The notes under the pieces were generated by a model. It saw only the letters and a program-made list of their open reading frames with translations. It ran no database searches and had not been told where the DNA came from. 64,000 nt of DNA. Source: Populus alba. Taxonomy: Eukaryota > Streptophyta > Magnoliopsida > Malpighiales > Salicaceae. The translations under genes and the position numbers were made by a program. The stretch covers positions 23,101,882 through 23,165,881 of the forward strand of contig NC_133297.1 in the NCBI RefSeq assembly GCF_005239225.2, read 5' to 3'. Shown here in pieces: positions 33,031-44,529 of the stretch; positions within the stretch are counted from its first letter, which is position 1; the number at the start of each line of letters is the position of its first letter.

Positions 33031-36000
33031 TCATTTCTTAATATTTAATGTTTTTTCTTATTTCATCCTTTAATATTTTTGCTCCTTGTCCAACCCCAGT
33101 TATCATTCCTTTCTTTATATTTGAACTGTTTTTGTTTAAATCCCGAACTATCACTGTCTAGACATTGAAATGTTATTGTCTGACCTATCCTTAGATTTTT
33201 AACTATATCTAGAGTAATAGAACTTCAATTTAGGCGAGATTAGTCTCGTTGGAATGCTAAGACATGAGGCTACAAGTTCTCTGAGGAAAGAAAAACCTAG
33301 TTCTGCCTCTAAGACAATCAAAATTTCTCATCAATAAACATTTGGACTATTACTGTTTAGACATTGAACTATTATTGTCTAACCTATTCTTAGATTTTTA
33401 ACTATATCTGGAGTTATAGAACTCCGATTCAGGCAAGATTAGTCTCATTGGAAAGCTAAGACATAAGGCTACAAGTTCTCTGCGGAAAGAAAAACCTAGT
33501 TCTACCTCTAAGACAGTCAGAATTTCTCATCAATAAACATTTGGACTATTACTGTCCTGTTTTTGAACTGTTACTATCTAACCTCTTCTAAGATTTTTAA
33601 CTATTTTTGGAGTTATAGAACTCCAATTCAAGTAAGATCAGTCTCATTGAAGAGCTAAGACATGAGGATACAAGTTCTTTGCGGAAAGAAAAACCCAGTT
33701 CTGCCCCTAAGATAGTCAAAATTGCTCATCATTTGGACTGTTACTATCTTGTTTTTTTTTAACTGCTACTGTCTGACCTCTCCTTATATTTTTAACTATA
33801 CCTGGAGTAATAGAACTTCGATTCAAGCGAGATTAGTCTTGTTGGAAAGCTAAGATATGAGGCTACAAGTTCTATGAGGAAAGAAGAATGTAGTTCTTCC
33901 TCTAAGACAGTCAGACTTTCTAATCGATAAACATTTGACTGTTACTACCTCATTTTTGAATTGTTATTGTTTGACCTCTTCTTAGATTTTTAACTATATG
34001 TAGAGTTATAAAACTCCAATTTAAGTGAGATTAGTGTCGTTAGAAAGCTAAGACATGAGGCTCCAAGTTCTCTGCAGAAAGAAGAATTCAGTTCTGCCTC
34101 TAAGACAGTAAAAATTGCTTATCATTTAGATTGTTAATGTCAAGTTTTTTTTTAACTGTTACTGTCTGACCTTTCCTTAGATTGTTTACTATATCTAGAG
34201 TTATAGAACTCCAATTCAAGCGAGATTAGTCTAGTTGGAAAGCTAAGACATGAGGCTACAAGTTCTCTGCAGAAAGAAGAACCTAGTTCTGCCTCTAAGA
34301 CAGTTAGAATTTCTCATCAATAAACATTTGGACTGTTACTGTCTCATTTTTAAACTATTACAGTCTAACCTGTCCTCAGATTTTTAACTATATCTAGAGT
34401 TATAGAACTTTGATTCAAGCAAGATCAGTCTCGTTAGAAAACTAAGACATGAGGCTACAAGTTCTCTACAGAAAGAAGAACCTAGTTCTTCCTCTAAGAT
34501 AGTTAGAATTTCTCATCAATAAACATTTGGACTGTTACTACCTCATTTTTTTTAGCTGTTACTGTCTGACCTCTCCACATATTTTTAACTATATCTGGAG
34601 TTATAGAACTTCGATTCAAGGGAGATTAGTCATGTTGGAAAGCTAAGACATGAGGCTACAAGCTCTATGAGGAAAGAAGAACACAATTCTGCCTCTAAGA
34701 TAGTCAAAATTGTTCATCATTTGGACTGTTACTACCTCGTTTTTTTTAAATGTTACTGTCTGACCTCTCCATATATTTTTAACTATATCTGGAGTTATAG
34801 AACTTCGATTTAAGCGAGATTAGTCATGTTGGAAAGCTAAGACATGAGGCTACAAGTTCTCTGCGGAAAGAAGAGCCTAGTTCTGCCTCTAAGACAGTTA
34901 GAATTTCTCATCAACAAGCATTTGGATTGTTACTGTCTCATTTTTGAACTATTACAGTCTGACCTGTCCTCAGATTTTTAACTATATCTAGAGTTATAGA
35001 ACTTTGATTCAAGCAAGATCAGTCTCGTTAGAAAACTAAGACATGAGGCTACAAGTTCTCTACAGAAAGAAGAACCTAGTTCTTCCTCTAAGACAATTAG
35101 AATTTCTCATCAATAAACATTTGGACTGTTACTACCTCGTTTTATTTTTAACTATTACTGTCTGACCTCTCCACATATTTTTAACTATATCTGGAGTTCT
35201 ACAACTTCGATTCAAGCGAGATTAGTCATGTTGGAAAGCTAAGACATGAGGCTACAAGCTCTATGCGGAAAGAAGAACACAATTCTGCCTCTAAGATAGT
35301 CAAAATTGTTCATCATTTGGACTGTTACTACCTCGTTTTTTTTAACTGTTACTGTCTGACCTCTCCATATATTTTTAACTATATCTGGAGTTATAGAACT
35401 TCGATTTAAGCGAGATTAGTCATGTTGGAAAGCTAAGACATGAGGCTACAAGTTCTCTGCGGAAAGAAGAGCCTAGTTCTGCCTCTAAGATAGTTAGAAT
35501 TTCTCATCAACAAGCATTTGGATTGTTATTGTCTCATTTTTGAACTATTACAGTCTGACCTGTCCTCAGATTTTTAATTATATCTAGAGTTATAGAACTT
35601 TGATTCAAGCAAGATCAGTCTCGTTAGAAAACTAAGACATGAGGCTACAAGTTCTCTACAGAAAGAAGAACCTAGTTCTTCCTCTAAGACAATTAGAATT
35701 TCTCATCAATAAACATTTGGACTGTTACTACCTCGTTTTATTTTTAACTATTACTGTCTGACCTCTCCACATATTTTTAACTATATCTGGAGTTCTAAAA
35801 CTTCGATTCAAGCGAGATTAGTCATGTTGGAAAGCTAAGACATGAGGCTACAAGCTCTATGCGGAAAGAAGAACACAATTCTGCCTCTAAGATAGTCAAA
35901 ATTGTTCATCATTTGGACTGTTACTACCTCGTTTTTTTTAAATGTTACTGTCTGACCTCTCCATATATTTTTAACTATATCTGGAGTTATAGAACTTCGA

Positions 36001-39000
36001 TTTAAGCGAGATTAGTCATGTTGGAAAGCTAAGACATGAGGCTACAAGTTCTCTGCGGAAAGAAGAGCCTAGTTCTGCCTCTAAGATAGTTAGAATTTCT
36101 CATCAACAAGCATTTGGATTGTTACTGTCTCATTTTTGAACTATTACAGTCTGACCTGTCCTCAGATTTTTAATTATATCTAGAGTTATAGAACTTTGAT
36201 TCAAGCAAGATCAGTCTCGTTAGAAAACTAAGACATGAGGCTACAAGTTCTCTACAGAAAGAAGAACCTAGTTCTTCCTCTAAGACAATTAGAATTTCTC
36301 ATCAATAAACATTTGGACTGTTACTACCTCGTTTTATTTTTAACTATTACTGTCTGACCTCTCCACATATTTTTAACTATATCTGGAGTTCTAAAACTTC
36401 GATTCAAGCGAGATTAGTCATGTTGGAAAGCTAAGACATGAGGCTACAAGCTCTATGAGGAAAGAAGAACACAATTCTGCCTCTAAGATAGTCAAAATTG
36501 TTCATCATTTGGACTGTTACTACCTCGTTTTTTTTAACTGTTACTGTCTGACCTCTCCATATATTTTTAACTATATCTGGAGTTATAGAACTTCGATTTA
36601 AGCGAGATTAGTCATGTTGGAAAGCTAAGACATGAGGCTACAAGTTCTCTGCGGAAAGAAGAGCCTAGTTCTGCCTCTAAGATAGTTAGAATTTCTCATC
36701 AACAAGCATTTGGATTGTTATTGTCTCATTTTTGAACTATTACAGTCTGACCTGTCCTCAGATTTTTAATTATATCTAGAGTTATAGAACTTTGATTCAA
36801 GCAAGATCAGTCTCGTTAGAAAACTAAGACATGAGGCTACAAGTTCTCTACAGAAAGAAGAACCTAGTTCTTCCTCTAAGACAATTAGAATTTCTCATCA
36901 ATAAACATTTGGACTGTTACTACCTCGTTTTATTTTTAACTCTTACTGTCTGACCTCTCCACATATTTTTAACTATATCTGGAGTTCTAAAACTTTGATT
37001 CAAGCGAGATTAGTCATGTTGGAAAGCTAAGACATGAGGCTACAAGCTCTATGAGGAAAGAAGAACACAATTCTGCCTCTAAGATAGTCAAAATTGTTCA
37101 TCATTTGGACTGTTACTACCTCGTTTTTTTTAACTCTTACTGTCTGACCTCTCCATATATTTTTAACTATATCTGGAATTATAGAACTTAGATTTAAGCA
37201 AGATTAGTCATGTTGGAAAGCTAAGACATGAGGCTACAAGCTCTATAAGGAAAGAAGAATCCAGTTTTGCCTCTAAGATAGTCAAAATTGCTCATCATTT
37301 GGACTGTTACTATCTCGTTTTTTTTTTAATTGTTACTGTCTGACCTCTCCTTGGATTTTTAACTATATTTAGAGTTATAGAACTCCAATTCAAGTGAGAT
37401 CAGTCTCGTTAAAAATTTAAGACATGAGGCTACAAGTTCTCTGTGGAAAGAAGAAACCAGTTCTGCCTCTAAGATAGTCAAAATGCTCATCATTTGGACT
37501 GTTACTATCTCGTTTTTTTTTTAACTGTTACTATCTGACCTCTCCTCATATTTTGAACTATATATAGACTTATAGAAATTTGGTTCAAGCGAGATTAGTC
37601 TTGTTGGAAAGCTAAGACATGAGGCTACAAGTTCTATACGGAAAGAAAAATCTAGTTCTTCCTCTAAGACAGTGAAAATTTCTCATCGATAAACATTTGA
37701 CTGTTACTACCTCATTTTTGAACTGTTACTGTCTGACCTCTTCTTAGATTTTTAACTATATGTAGAGTTATAGAACTCTAATTTAAGCCAGATTAGTCTC
37801 ATTAGAAAGGTAAGACATGAGGCTACTAGTTCTCTGCAGAAAGAAGAACCCAGTTCTGCCTCTAAGACAGTCAAAATTGCTTATCATTTAGATTGTTAAT
37901 GTCTCGTTTTTTTTTTAACTGTTATTGTCTGACCTTTCCTTAGATTTTTTACTATATCTGGAGTTATAGAACTCCAATTCAAGCGAGATCAGTCTAGTTG
38001 GAAAGCTAAGACATGAGGCTACAAGCTCTCTAAGGAAAGAAGAAGCCAGTTCTGCCTCTAAAATAGTGAAAATTGCTCATCATTTGGACTGTTACTACCT
38101 CGTTTTTTTTAACTATTACAGTCTGACGTCTCCATATATTTTTAACTATATCTGGAGTTATAGAACTTCGATTTAAGCGAGATTAGTCATGTTGGAAAGC
38201 TAAGACATGAGGCTACAAGTTCTCTGCGGAAAGAAGAGCCTAGTTCTGCCTCTAAGATAGTTAGAATTTCTCATCAACAAACATTTGGATTGTTTCTGTC
38301 TCATTTTTGAACTATTACAGTCTAACCTGTCCTCAGATTTTTTACTATATCTAGAGTTGTAGAACTTTGATTCAAGTAAGATTAGTCTCGTTAGAAAACT
38401 AAGACATGAGGCTACAAGTTCTCTACAGAAAGAAGAACCTAGTTCTTCCTCTAAGATAGTTAGAATTTCTCATCAATAAACATTTGGACTGTTACTACCT
38501 CATTTTTTTTTTTAGCTGTTACTGTCTGACCTCTCCACATATTTTTAACTATATCTGGAGTTATAGAACTTCGATTCAAGGGAGATTAGTCATGTTGGAA
38601 AGCTAAGACATGAGGCTACAAGCTCTATGAGGAAAGAAGAACACAATTCTGCCTCTAAGATAGTCAAAATTGTTCATCATTTGGACTGTTACTACCTCGT
38701 TTTTTTTAACAGTTACTGTCTTGACCTCTGGAGTTATAGAACTTCGATTTAAGCGAGATTAGTCATGTTGGAAAAAGCTAAGACATGAGGCTACAAGTTC
38801 TCTGCGGAAAGAAGAGCCTAGTTCTGCCTCTAAGATAGTTAGAATTTCTGTCTCATTAGCATTTGGATTGTTACTGTCTCATTTTTGAACTGTCTCTGAA
38901 CTCCTGACCTCAGATTTTTAACTATATCTAGAGTTGTAGAACTTTGATTCAAGCAAGATTAGTCTCGTTAGAAAACTAAGACATGAGGCTACAAGTTCTC

Positions 39001-40780
39001 TACAGAAAGAAGAACCTAGTTCCTCCTTTAAGACAGTTAGAATTTCTCATCAATAAACATTTGGACTGTTACTACCTCATTTTTTTTTAGCTGTTACTGT
39101 CTGACCTCTCCACATATTTTTAACTATATATGGAGTTATAGATCTTTGATTCAAGTGAGATTAGTCATGTTGGAAAGCTAAGACATGAGGCTACAAGCTC
39201 TATGAGGAAAGAAGAACCCAATTTTGCCTCTAAAATAGTCAAAATTGCTCATCATTTGGACTGTTACTACCTCATTTTTTTTTAACTATTATAGTCTGAC
39301 CTCTCCATATATTTTTAACTATATCTGAAGTTATAGAACTTCGATTTAAGCGAGATTAGTTATGTTGGAAAGCTAAGACATTAGGCTACAAGTTCTCTGC
39401 GGAAAGAAGAACCTAGTTCTGCCTCTAAGATAGTTAGAATTTCTCATCAATAAACATTTGGATTGTTACTATCTCATTTTTGAACTATTACAGTCTGACT
39501 TGTCCTCAGATTTTTAACTATATCTAGAGTTGTAGAACTTTGATTCAAGCAAGATTAGTCTCGTTAGAAAACTAAGACATGAGGCTACAAGTTCTCTAAG
39601 GAAAGAAGAATCCAGTTCTGCCTCTAAGATAGTCAAAATTGCTCATCATTTGGACTGTTACTATCTCGTTTTTTTTTTAACTGTTACTGTCTGACCTCTC
39701 CTCATATTTTTAACTATATCTAGACTTATAGAAATTCGATTCAAGCGAAATTAGTCTTGTTGGAAAGCTAAGACATGAGGCTACAAGTTCTATGAGGAAA
39801 GAAGAATCTAGTTCTTCCTCTAAGACAGTAAGAATTTCTCATCGATAAACATTTGGACTGTTACTACCTTATTTTTGAACTTTTACTGTCTGACTTCTCC
39901 TCAGATTTTTAACTATATCTAGAGTTATAGATCTTTGATTCAAGCGAGATCAGTCTTGTTAAAAACTAAGACATGAGGCTACAAGTTCTCTAAGGAAATA
40001 AGAACCTAGTTCTTCCTCTAAGATGGTTAGAATTTCTCATCAATAAACATTTGGAGTGTTACTGTCTTGTTTTTGAACTTTTATTGTCTGACTTCTCCTC
40101 AGATTTTTAACTATATTTGGAGTTATAGAACTCCAATTCAAGTGAGATTAGTTTCGTTAGAAAGTTAAGACATGAGGCTACAAGTTCTCTGCGGAAAGAA
40201 GAACCTAGTTTTGCCTCTAAGATAGTCAAAATTGCTTATCATTTGGATTGTTACTGTCTTGTTTTTTTTGAACTATTATTGTTTGACCTCTCCTCAAATT
40301 TTTAACTATATCTAGAGTTATAGAACTCTGATTCAAGCGAGATTAGTCTCGTTGGAAATCTAAGACATGAGGCTACAAGTTCTCTAGGGAAAGAAGAATC
40401 TAGTTTTGCCTCTAAGACAGTCAGATTTTCTCATCGATAAACATTTGGATTGTTACTATCTCATTTTTGAACTGTTACTGTCTGACCTCTCCTTAGATTG
40501 TTAACTATATCTGGAGTTAAAAAAACTCCAATTTAAGCAAGATCAGTCTTGTTGGAAAGCTAAGACATAAGGCTACAAGTTCTCTGAGGAAAGTAGAACC
40601 TATTTCTGCCTCTAAGATAGTTTTAGATTTGTAAAAAGAGGAGTGTTTATGCTCTATAATTATTCTTATTTGCATTTAGGCCCCATTTTCTTTAAGTGTA
40701 TTTGTTTTGCCCCCATTTCTTTTGAGTTTAGTTTATTTTCTTTAATTTAATCCAACCTTGATTTTCTCGGGATTTACAAA
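33031..40780 (-). repeat. Tekay LTR fragment carrying the satellite array
   Basis: The right flank of the array (about 40640-40780) is the reverse complement of 44640-44720 in the LTR at 44530-47407 (TGCATTTAGGCC, TTTAATCCAACC). The left flank (33120-33180) matches the reverse complement of 45570-45670 in the same LTR (ACTGTCTAGACATTGAA). The array therefore lies inside a minus-sense copy of that LTR. About 650 bp of LTR between the array and the right flank are absent. Confidence 0.75.
33120..40625. repeat. Satellite array, ~197 bp monomer, about 38 copies
   Basis: Each unit contains GACATGAGGCTACAAGTTCT, then GGAAAGAAGAACCTAGTTCT, CTCTAAGA and a CATTTGGACTGTTACT segment. Counting the GAGGCTACAAG landmark from about 33265 to 40570 gives about 38 units averaging 197 bp. 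From about 34400 to 37130 three monomer variants alternate in fixed order. The trimer repeats at 35136, 35731, 36327 and 36923, that is every 595-596 bp, with very high identity. A weaker trimer block lies at 38200-39400. There is no coding capacity. Confidence 0.95.
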
Positions 40781-41989
40781 TATACATTCCAACACTCACG
40801 TGTTTAGGGCTTATATGTTTAAATCTCTCAAATTCAATCAATGAATATGTATAAGCTTGCTCTTCAATCTCATCTCCATTACTAACATATTACAAACAAT
40901 GCATGAATCAAAAGGTTTTATTTTCCGGTTGTAATGGGGCTAAGGTTAAGGTGAGGTAAAAGAGGGTAAAAGAAAAGGTTCAAACCAAAGAAAGTAGAGC
41001 ATTCTAAAAAATGATATTTCAAACAAGATATTCCATCAAAGCACATAATTTTTCCATCTTTAATCACCAATGCTTAACTTCTTTTGATTTCAAGCTCTTT
41101 CAACATAAAATCTTAAGAACATAAAGGAACACTTTTTTTCTTTTTTTCATTTCTTTTTCTTTTTTCTTTTTCTTTTTCTTTTTCTTTTTCTTTTTTACCT
41201 TTGGCAACTTTGCCCATCTTTTCATCAAGCATCACTTCTTCTTTCTTTTCACATAATTTCCAACCATAATTCCATGAGATATCAGAAGTATATGCTCTAC
41301 TAATCCTTGTCCAGGGGAAAAGGAAAACATATAAAAAGTTAAGGCTTATACATGGATAAAGCAAAGAAAAGATAAACAAGCTCAAAAGGGGCTCACTAAG
41401 GATAATATGCTTTAGGTTGGCTTTTTGGCTCAAGTGGTTAAAATTCCTAATGCCTTTATCATCTTCATGTATGTAATCTTAACAAGATATGAAGCAAGTT
41501 CTAGAGATACATATCATTGAAAGAATGTACAATTAAAGAATATAATGTTGAAGGCTCAAAAGCTTGCATTTGTATAACACTATAAAGTTAACATGACATA
41601 TTCTCAAAGTCAATCCCTAAACCAATTAAACCTTAAAACTTGCATGCACACTCTTTCATTCGATTTATATCTTCATCTATCTCAATTAATTCTCATATAT
41701 AATACTCACATTCTCATAAACCAATAGGAGTTCAAAAGATTAAACATAGAAATTTGTTTTTGTTCTTTTTTTTTTGGAACAACAAAGAAAATCAAAATAA
41801 GAAAACCAATATTCTCCCAATACCCCCACACTTAAAACACAACATTGTCCTCAATGTTGAAATAAAAAGAAAAAGAATATAAGAGGATGAAAAAAATAAA
41901 GTAAAATGCGAAAAATAAAAGATAGGGAAAAAGAATGCAAATCTGTTTTTTTTTTTTTTTGCGTTGGGTTGCCCCCCAGTAAGCACTTT
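40781..41989 (-). other. 3' noncoding region of element D
   Basis: This aligns with 5940-7130 of element B. It includes an expanded CTTTTT microsatellite (41150-41196) and the conserved second PPT-like motif at 41819-41834. The open frames here are low-complexity. Confidence 0.75.
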
Positions 41990-44204
41990 TGTTTTATGTC
42001 ATTGGCTCAACATATTGCATGCTCATTCCTCATAGATTGGTTCAGCTAACTCCATAGAAGCGGTGAGTTCTACTGTCCAACTAGGAAAAAGTTTCAAACG
42101 CAAATGATAAAGGACTTTGTCTCTAACATGAAACTCTTTTCTTGTAATCGTTCAATCATGAAGACTTTTGATCTTTTCTTTGTAAATCCTTGCATTCTCA
42201 TAAGCATCATTTTGTATTTCTTCCAACATAATTCCAATCTTTTTGGGCACCAAAAGGATAGGCGCCACCCATTCACTGTCCATGATGGGGTGAATGACTC
42301 TTGTATCATAGGGAGCAGTTTGCAAAGCTTTCAAAGCCAATGCTGATTCATGCATGTTTTGGGGAACACATATATGCCTCTCCATCTCTTCTATCTTGGT
42401 AAAATCATAGCCATAGCTCAAAGCTACGCTTAATCCATCCTCACTATCAAAATCACAAACTTGTTGCACACACTTATCAACTTGGTCATAACATGTGATA
42501 GAATAAACATTGCTATAAGGATATGTCATTGCATCATGAAAATTAAATTCAATGTTTTCATATCCTACCTCCATAGATAAAGTATCCTTACCACAATAAA
42601 TTTTTGTATTGGCAGTTTTCAAGAATGGTCTCCCAAACAATATAGAAGTGTTGTTTGATGAATCACAAGAATTATATTCCATATCAAGAATATAAAAGTC
42701 ACATGGAATGACCAAACTATCAATCTTGACTAGGAAATCTTCTATCACACCAAGAGGGTAAACAAAACTATGATCCGCAAGTTATATTACAATGCTAGTT
42801 TTATTCAAATGCTCAAGACTAAGAGAATCATAAACATGTTTAGGCATAATATTAACGGATGCACCTAAATCGCATAAGGCCCTTTTGAAACTAGCATTAC
42901 CAATAACACATGGGATAGTAAACGCACCTGGATCTTTTTGCTTCATAGGCACATTCTTTTAAACAACAGCAGATACAACTTCACCCATACTTACCATTTC
43001 ATGACCTTTCAGTTTGAAAGCTCTCTTGGTAGTACACAACTCCTTCAAGAATTTGGCATACTTGGGAATTTGCTTGATAACATCAAGCAAAGGAATGTTG
43101 ACTTCTAATTTCTTGAAAACATCTAAAATCTCTTTTTCTTTGTCCTTTTTCTTTGACCTAAAAGAACTCACAAGAAAGGGTGGAATTGTTTTAAAACTGG
43201 AATTCATTGATGGAGGAGTTACCTTTGGAGTATTGGTCTTTATTTCAGTTTGTAGAGGAGGAGGATGTTCCTTCTTTGTACTCAATTTATTTTCTATCTC
43301 TTCTTCTTCCTCCATCTCAATTTGTTTTGACCTTTTCTCTTCAAGTTCTTTCCCACTTTGCAGCATGATCTCACTAACATTCTCTATTGGATTCGATGCT
43401 TTAGAGGGCAATTTTCCATTCATTTGTGCTTCCAATTTCCCTACAATTGAAGCTATTTGCCCCATTTGCTTCTCCAAGTTGTGAATACTTGACCTTGTTT
43501 CTTATTTGAAAGACATGACATTTTGCTACAAGGTCACATTGTTAGAGGCCAAAGTTTTCATCATCTCACAAAGATCATAACTGGATGATGACCCTATAAC
43601 ATTGGAGTTTGTGAATGGAGGGGTTTGCCTTGCTTGATAATTCTGTTGGGGCTAAAATCCATTGGGATGGAACTATTGACCTTGATTACCTTGTTGAGGC
43701 CGGTTCCCATAACGTAGGTTGGGATGATCTCTCCATCCAAGATTGTACGTATGGGAAAAAGGATCATACTTATGTTGAGGTTGTCCATTGAATCCTCCAT
43801 CAACTATATGAACTTGTTCAATGTAATCTTCTTGCATCGTTGGGCACATATCTGAGGTATGTCCTTATAAGGAACATATGCTACAAACTTTCATCTGATG
43901 TATATTTCTACAAGCCAAAGAACGCACAAGAGAAGTAAGATCATTAACTTTATTTTCAAGGTTAGAAATACTTACCTCATTTACTCGTTTGTTTGCGAAG
44001 TCTCCACGCATGCCAAATTGTTTCGAGTTGGCTGCCATATTTGAGATCAATTGGCGTGCAGCCTCAGGTGTCTTATCTACCAATGCCCCTCCACTTGCAG
44101 CATCCATGATACTACGGCCAGTAGGCATCAATCCTTCATAGAAATATTGAATGAGCAGTTGATTGGGTATTTGATAGTGAGGGCATTGAATGCACAGTTG
44201 CTCA
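41990..44204 (-). pseudogene. Gag-protease-integrase tail fusion, element D (broken)
   Basis: This is collinear with the element B ORF from its stop back to about Gag residue 145. Visible parts are the Gag block ([12 protein letters not shown]), a damaged zinc knuckle (CSICS), the acidic linker, the [10 protein letters not shown] protease end and the RT-start remnant ending VPKKIGI. This runs straight into [17 protein letters not shown]. The deletion join (about 42225-42235) is at the same place as in element B, although the flanking residues have drifted. Stops and frameshifts occur at about 42780, 42960 and 43500. Confidence 0.88.
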
Positions 44205-44460
44205 CAGTTGGCCAAGGCTCACAATGTATTCCATGTTTCATTGCTGAGAAAAGCCGATGTAGACCCTTCAAGAGTGTTACCTCAAGTGCCAGTGGAGGTA
44301 AAAGAAGACTTAACACTTGAGGTAAGACCGATAAAGATACTCGATTAGGGCAATAAAGAACTTCGTAATAAGAAAGTTCCCTTCATCAGAGTCTTATGGA
44401 GAAGCTCATAAATCGAGGAAGAAACATGGGAGAGAGAATCGGAAATGAGACGAAAATTCC
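44205..44460 (+). pseudogene. Tekay integrase C-terminal fragment, plus strand
   Basis: The plus-strand reading gives AHNVFHVSLLRKADVDPSRV-type sequence and the PVEVKEDLTLEVRPIKILD block. It then ends near a WERESEMRRKFP-type segment, as in element A. Small frame breaks are present. It joins element D abruptly at 44204 with no target duplication. Confidence 0.8.
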
Positions 44461-44516
44461 CCGACTTGTTTATAAACTCGGGTACATCACTTAAATTTTG
44501 AGGACAAAATTTCTAT

Positions 44517-44529
44517 TAGGAGGGGAGAA
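44517..44529 (+). promoter_or_regulatory. Polypurine tract of the plus-strand Tekay element
   Basis: TAGGAGGGGAGAA lies directly before the LTR start TGTAAACCCC. Confidence 0.8.

Larger units (their letters stand above)
31936..44204 (-). mobile_element. Element D: old relative of element B (truncated and interrupted)
   Basis: The left part (31936-33030) matches the element B LTR from its tenth or so base. The part from 40781 to 44204 matches B from about 5940 to 9510, covering the 3' noncoding region, the ORF and part of Gag. The two are separated by a Tekay LTR fragment holding the satellite. The 5' end of Gag, the primer site and the other LTR are lost at 44204. Divergence from B is substantial, with many stops and indels, so this is a much older insertion. 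Confidence 0.85.

Noticed and set aside
33120..40625. CRISPR-like appearance of regular repeats
   Set aside because: Units of ~197 bp are contiguous with no unique spacers, in plant DNA. It is a satellite.
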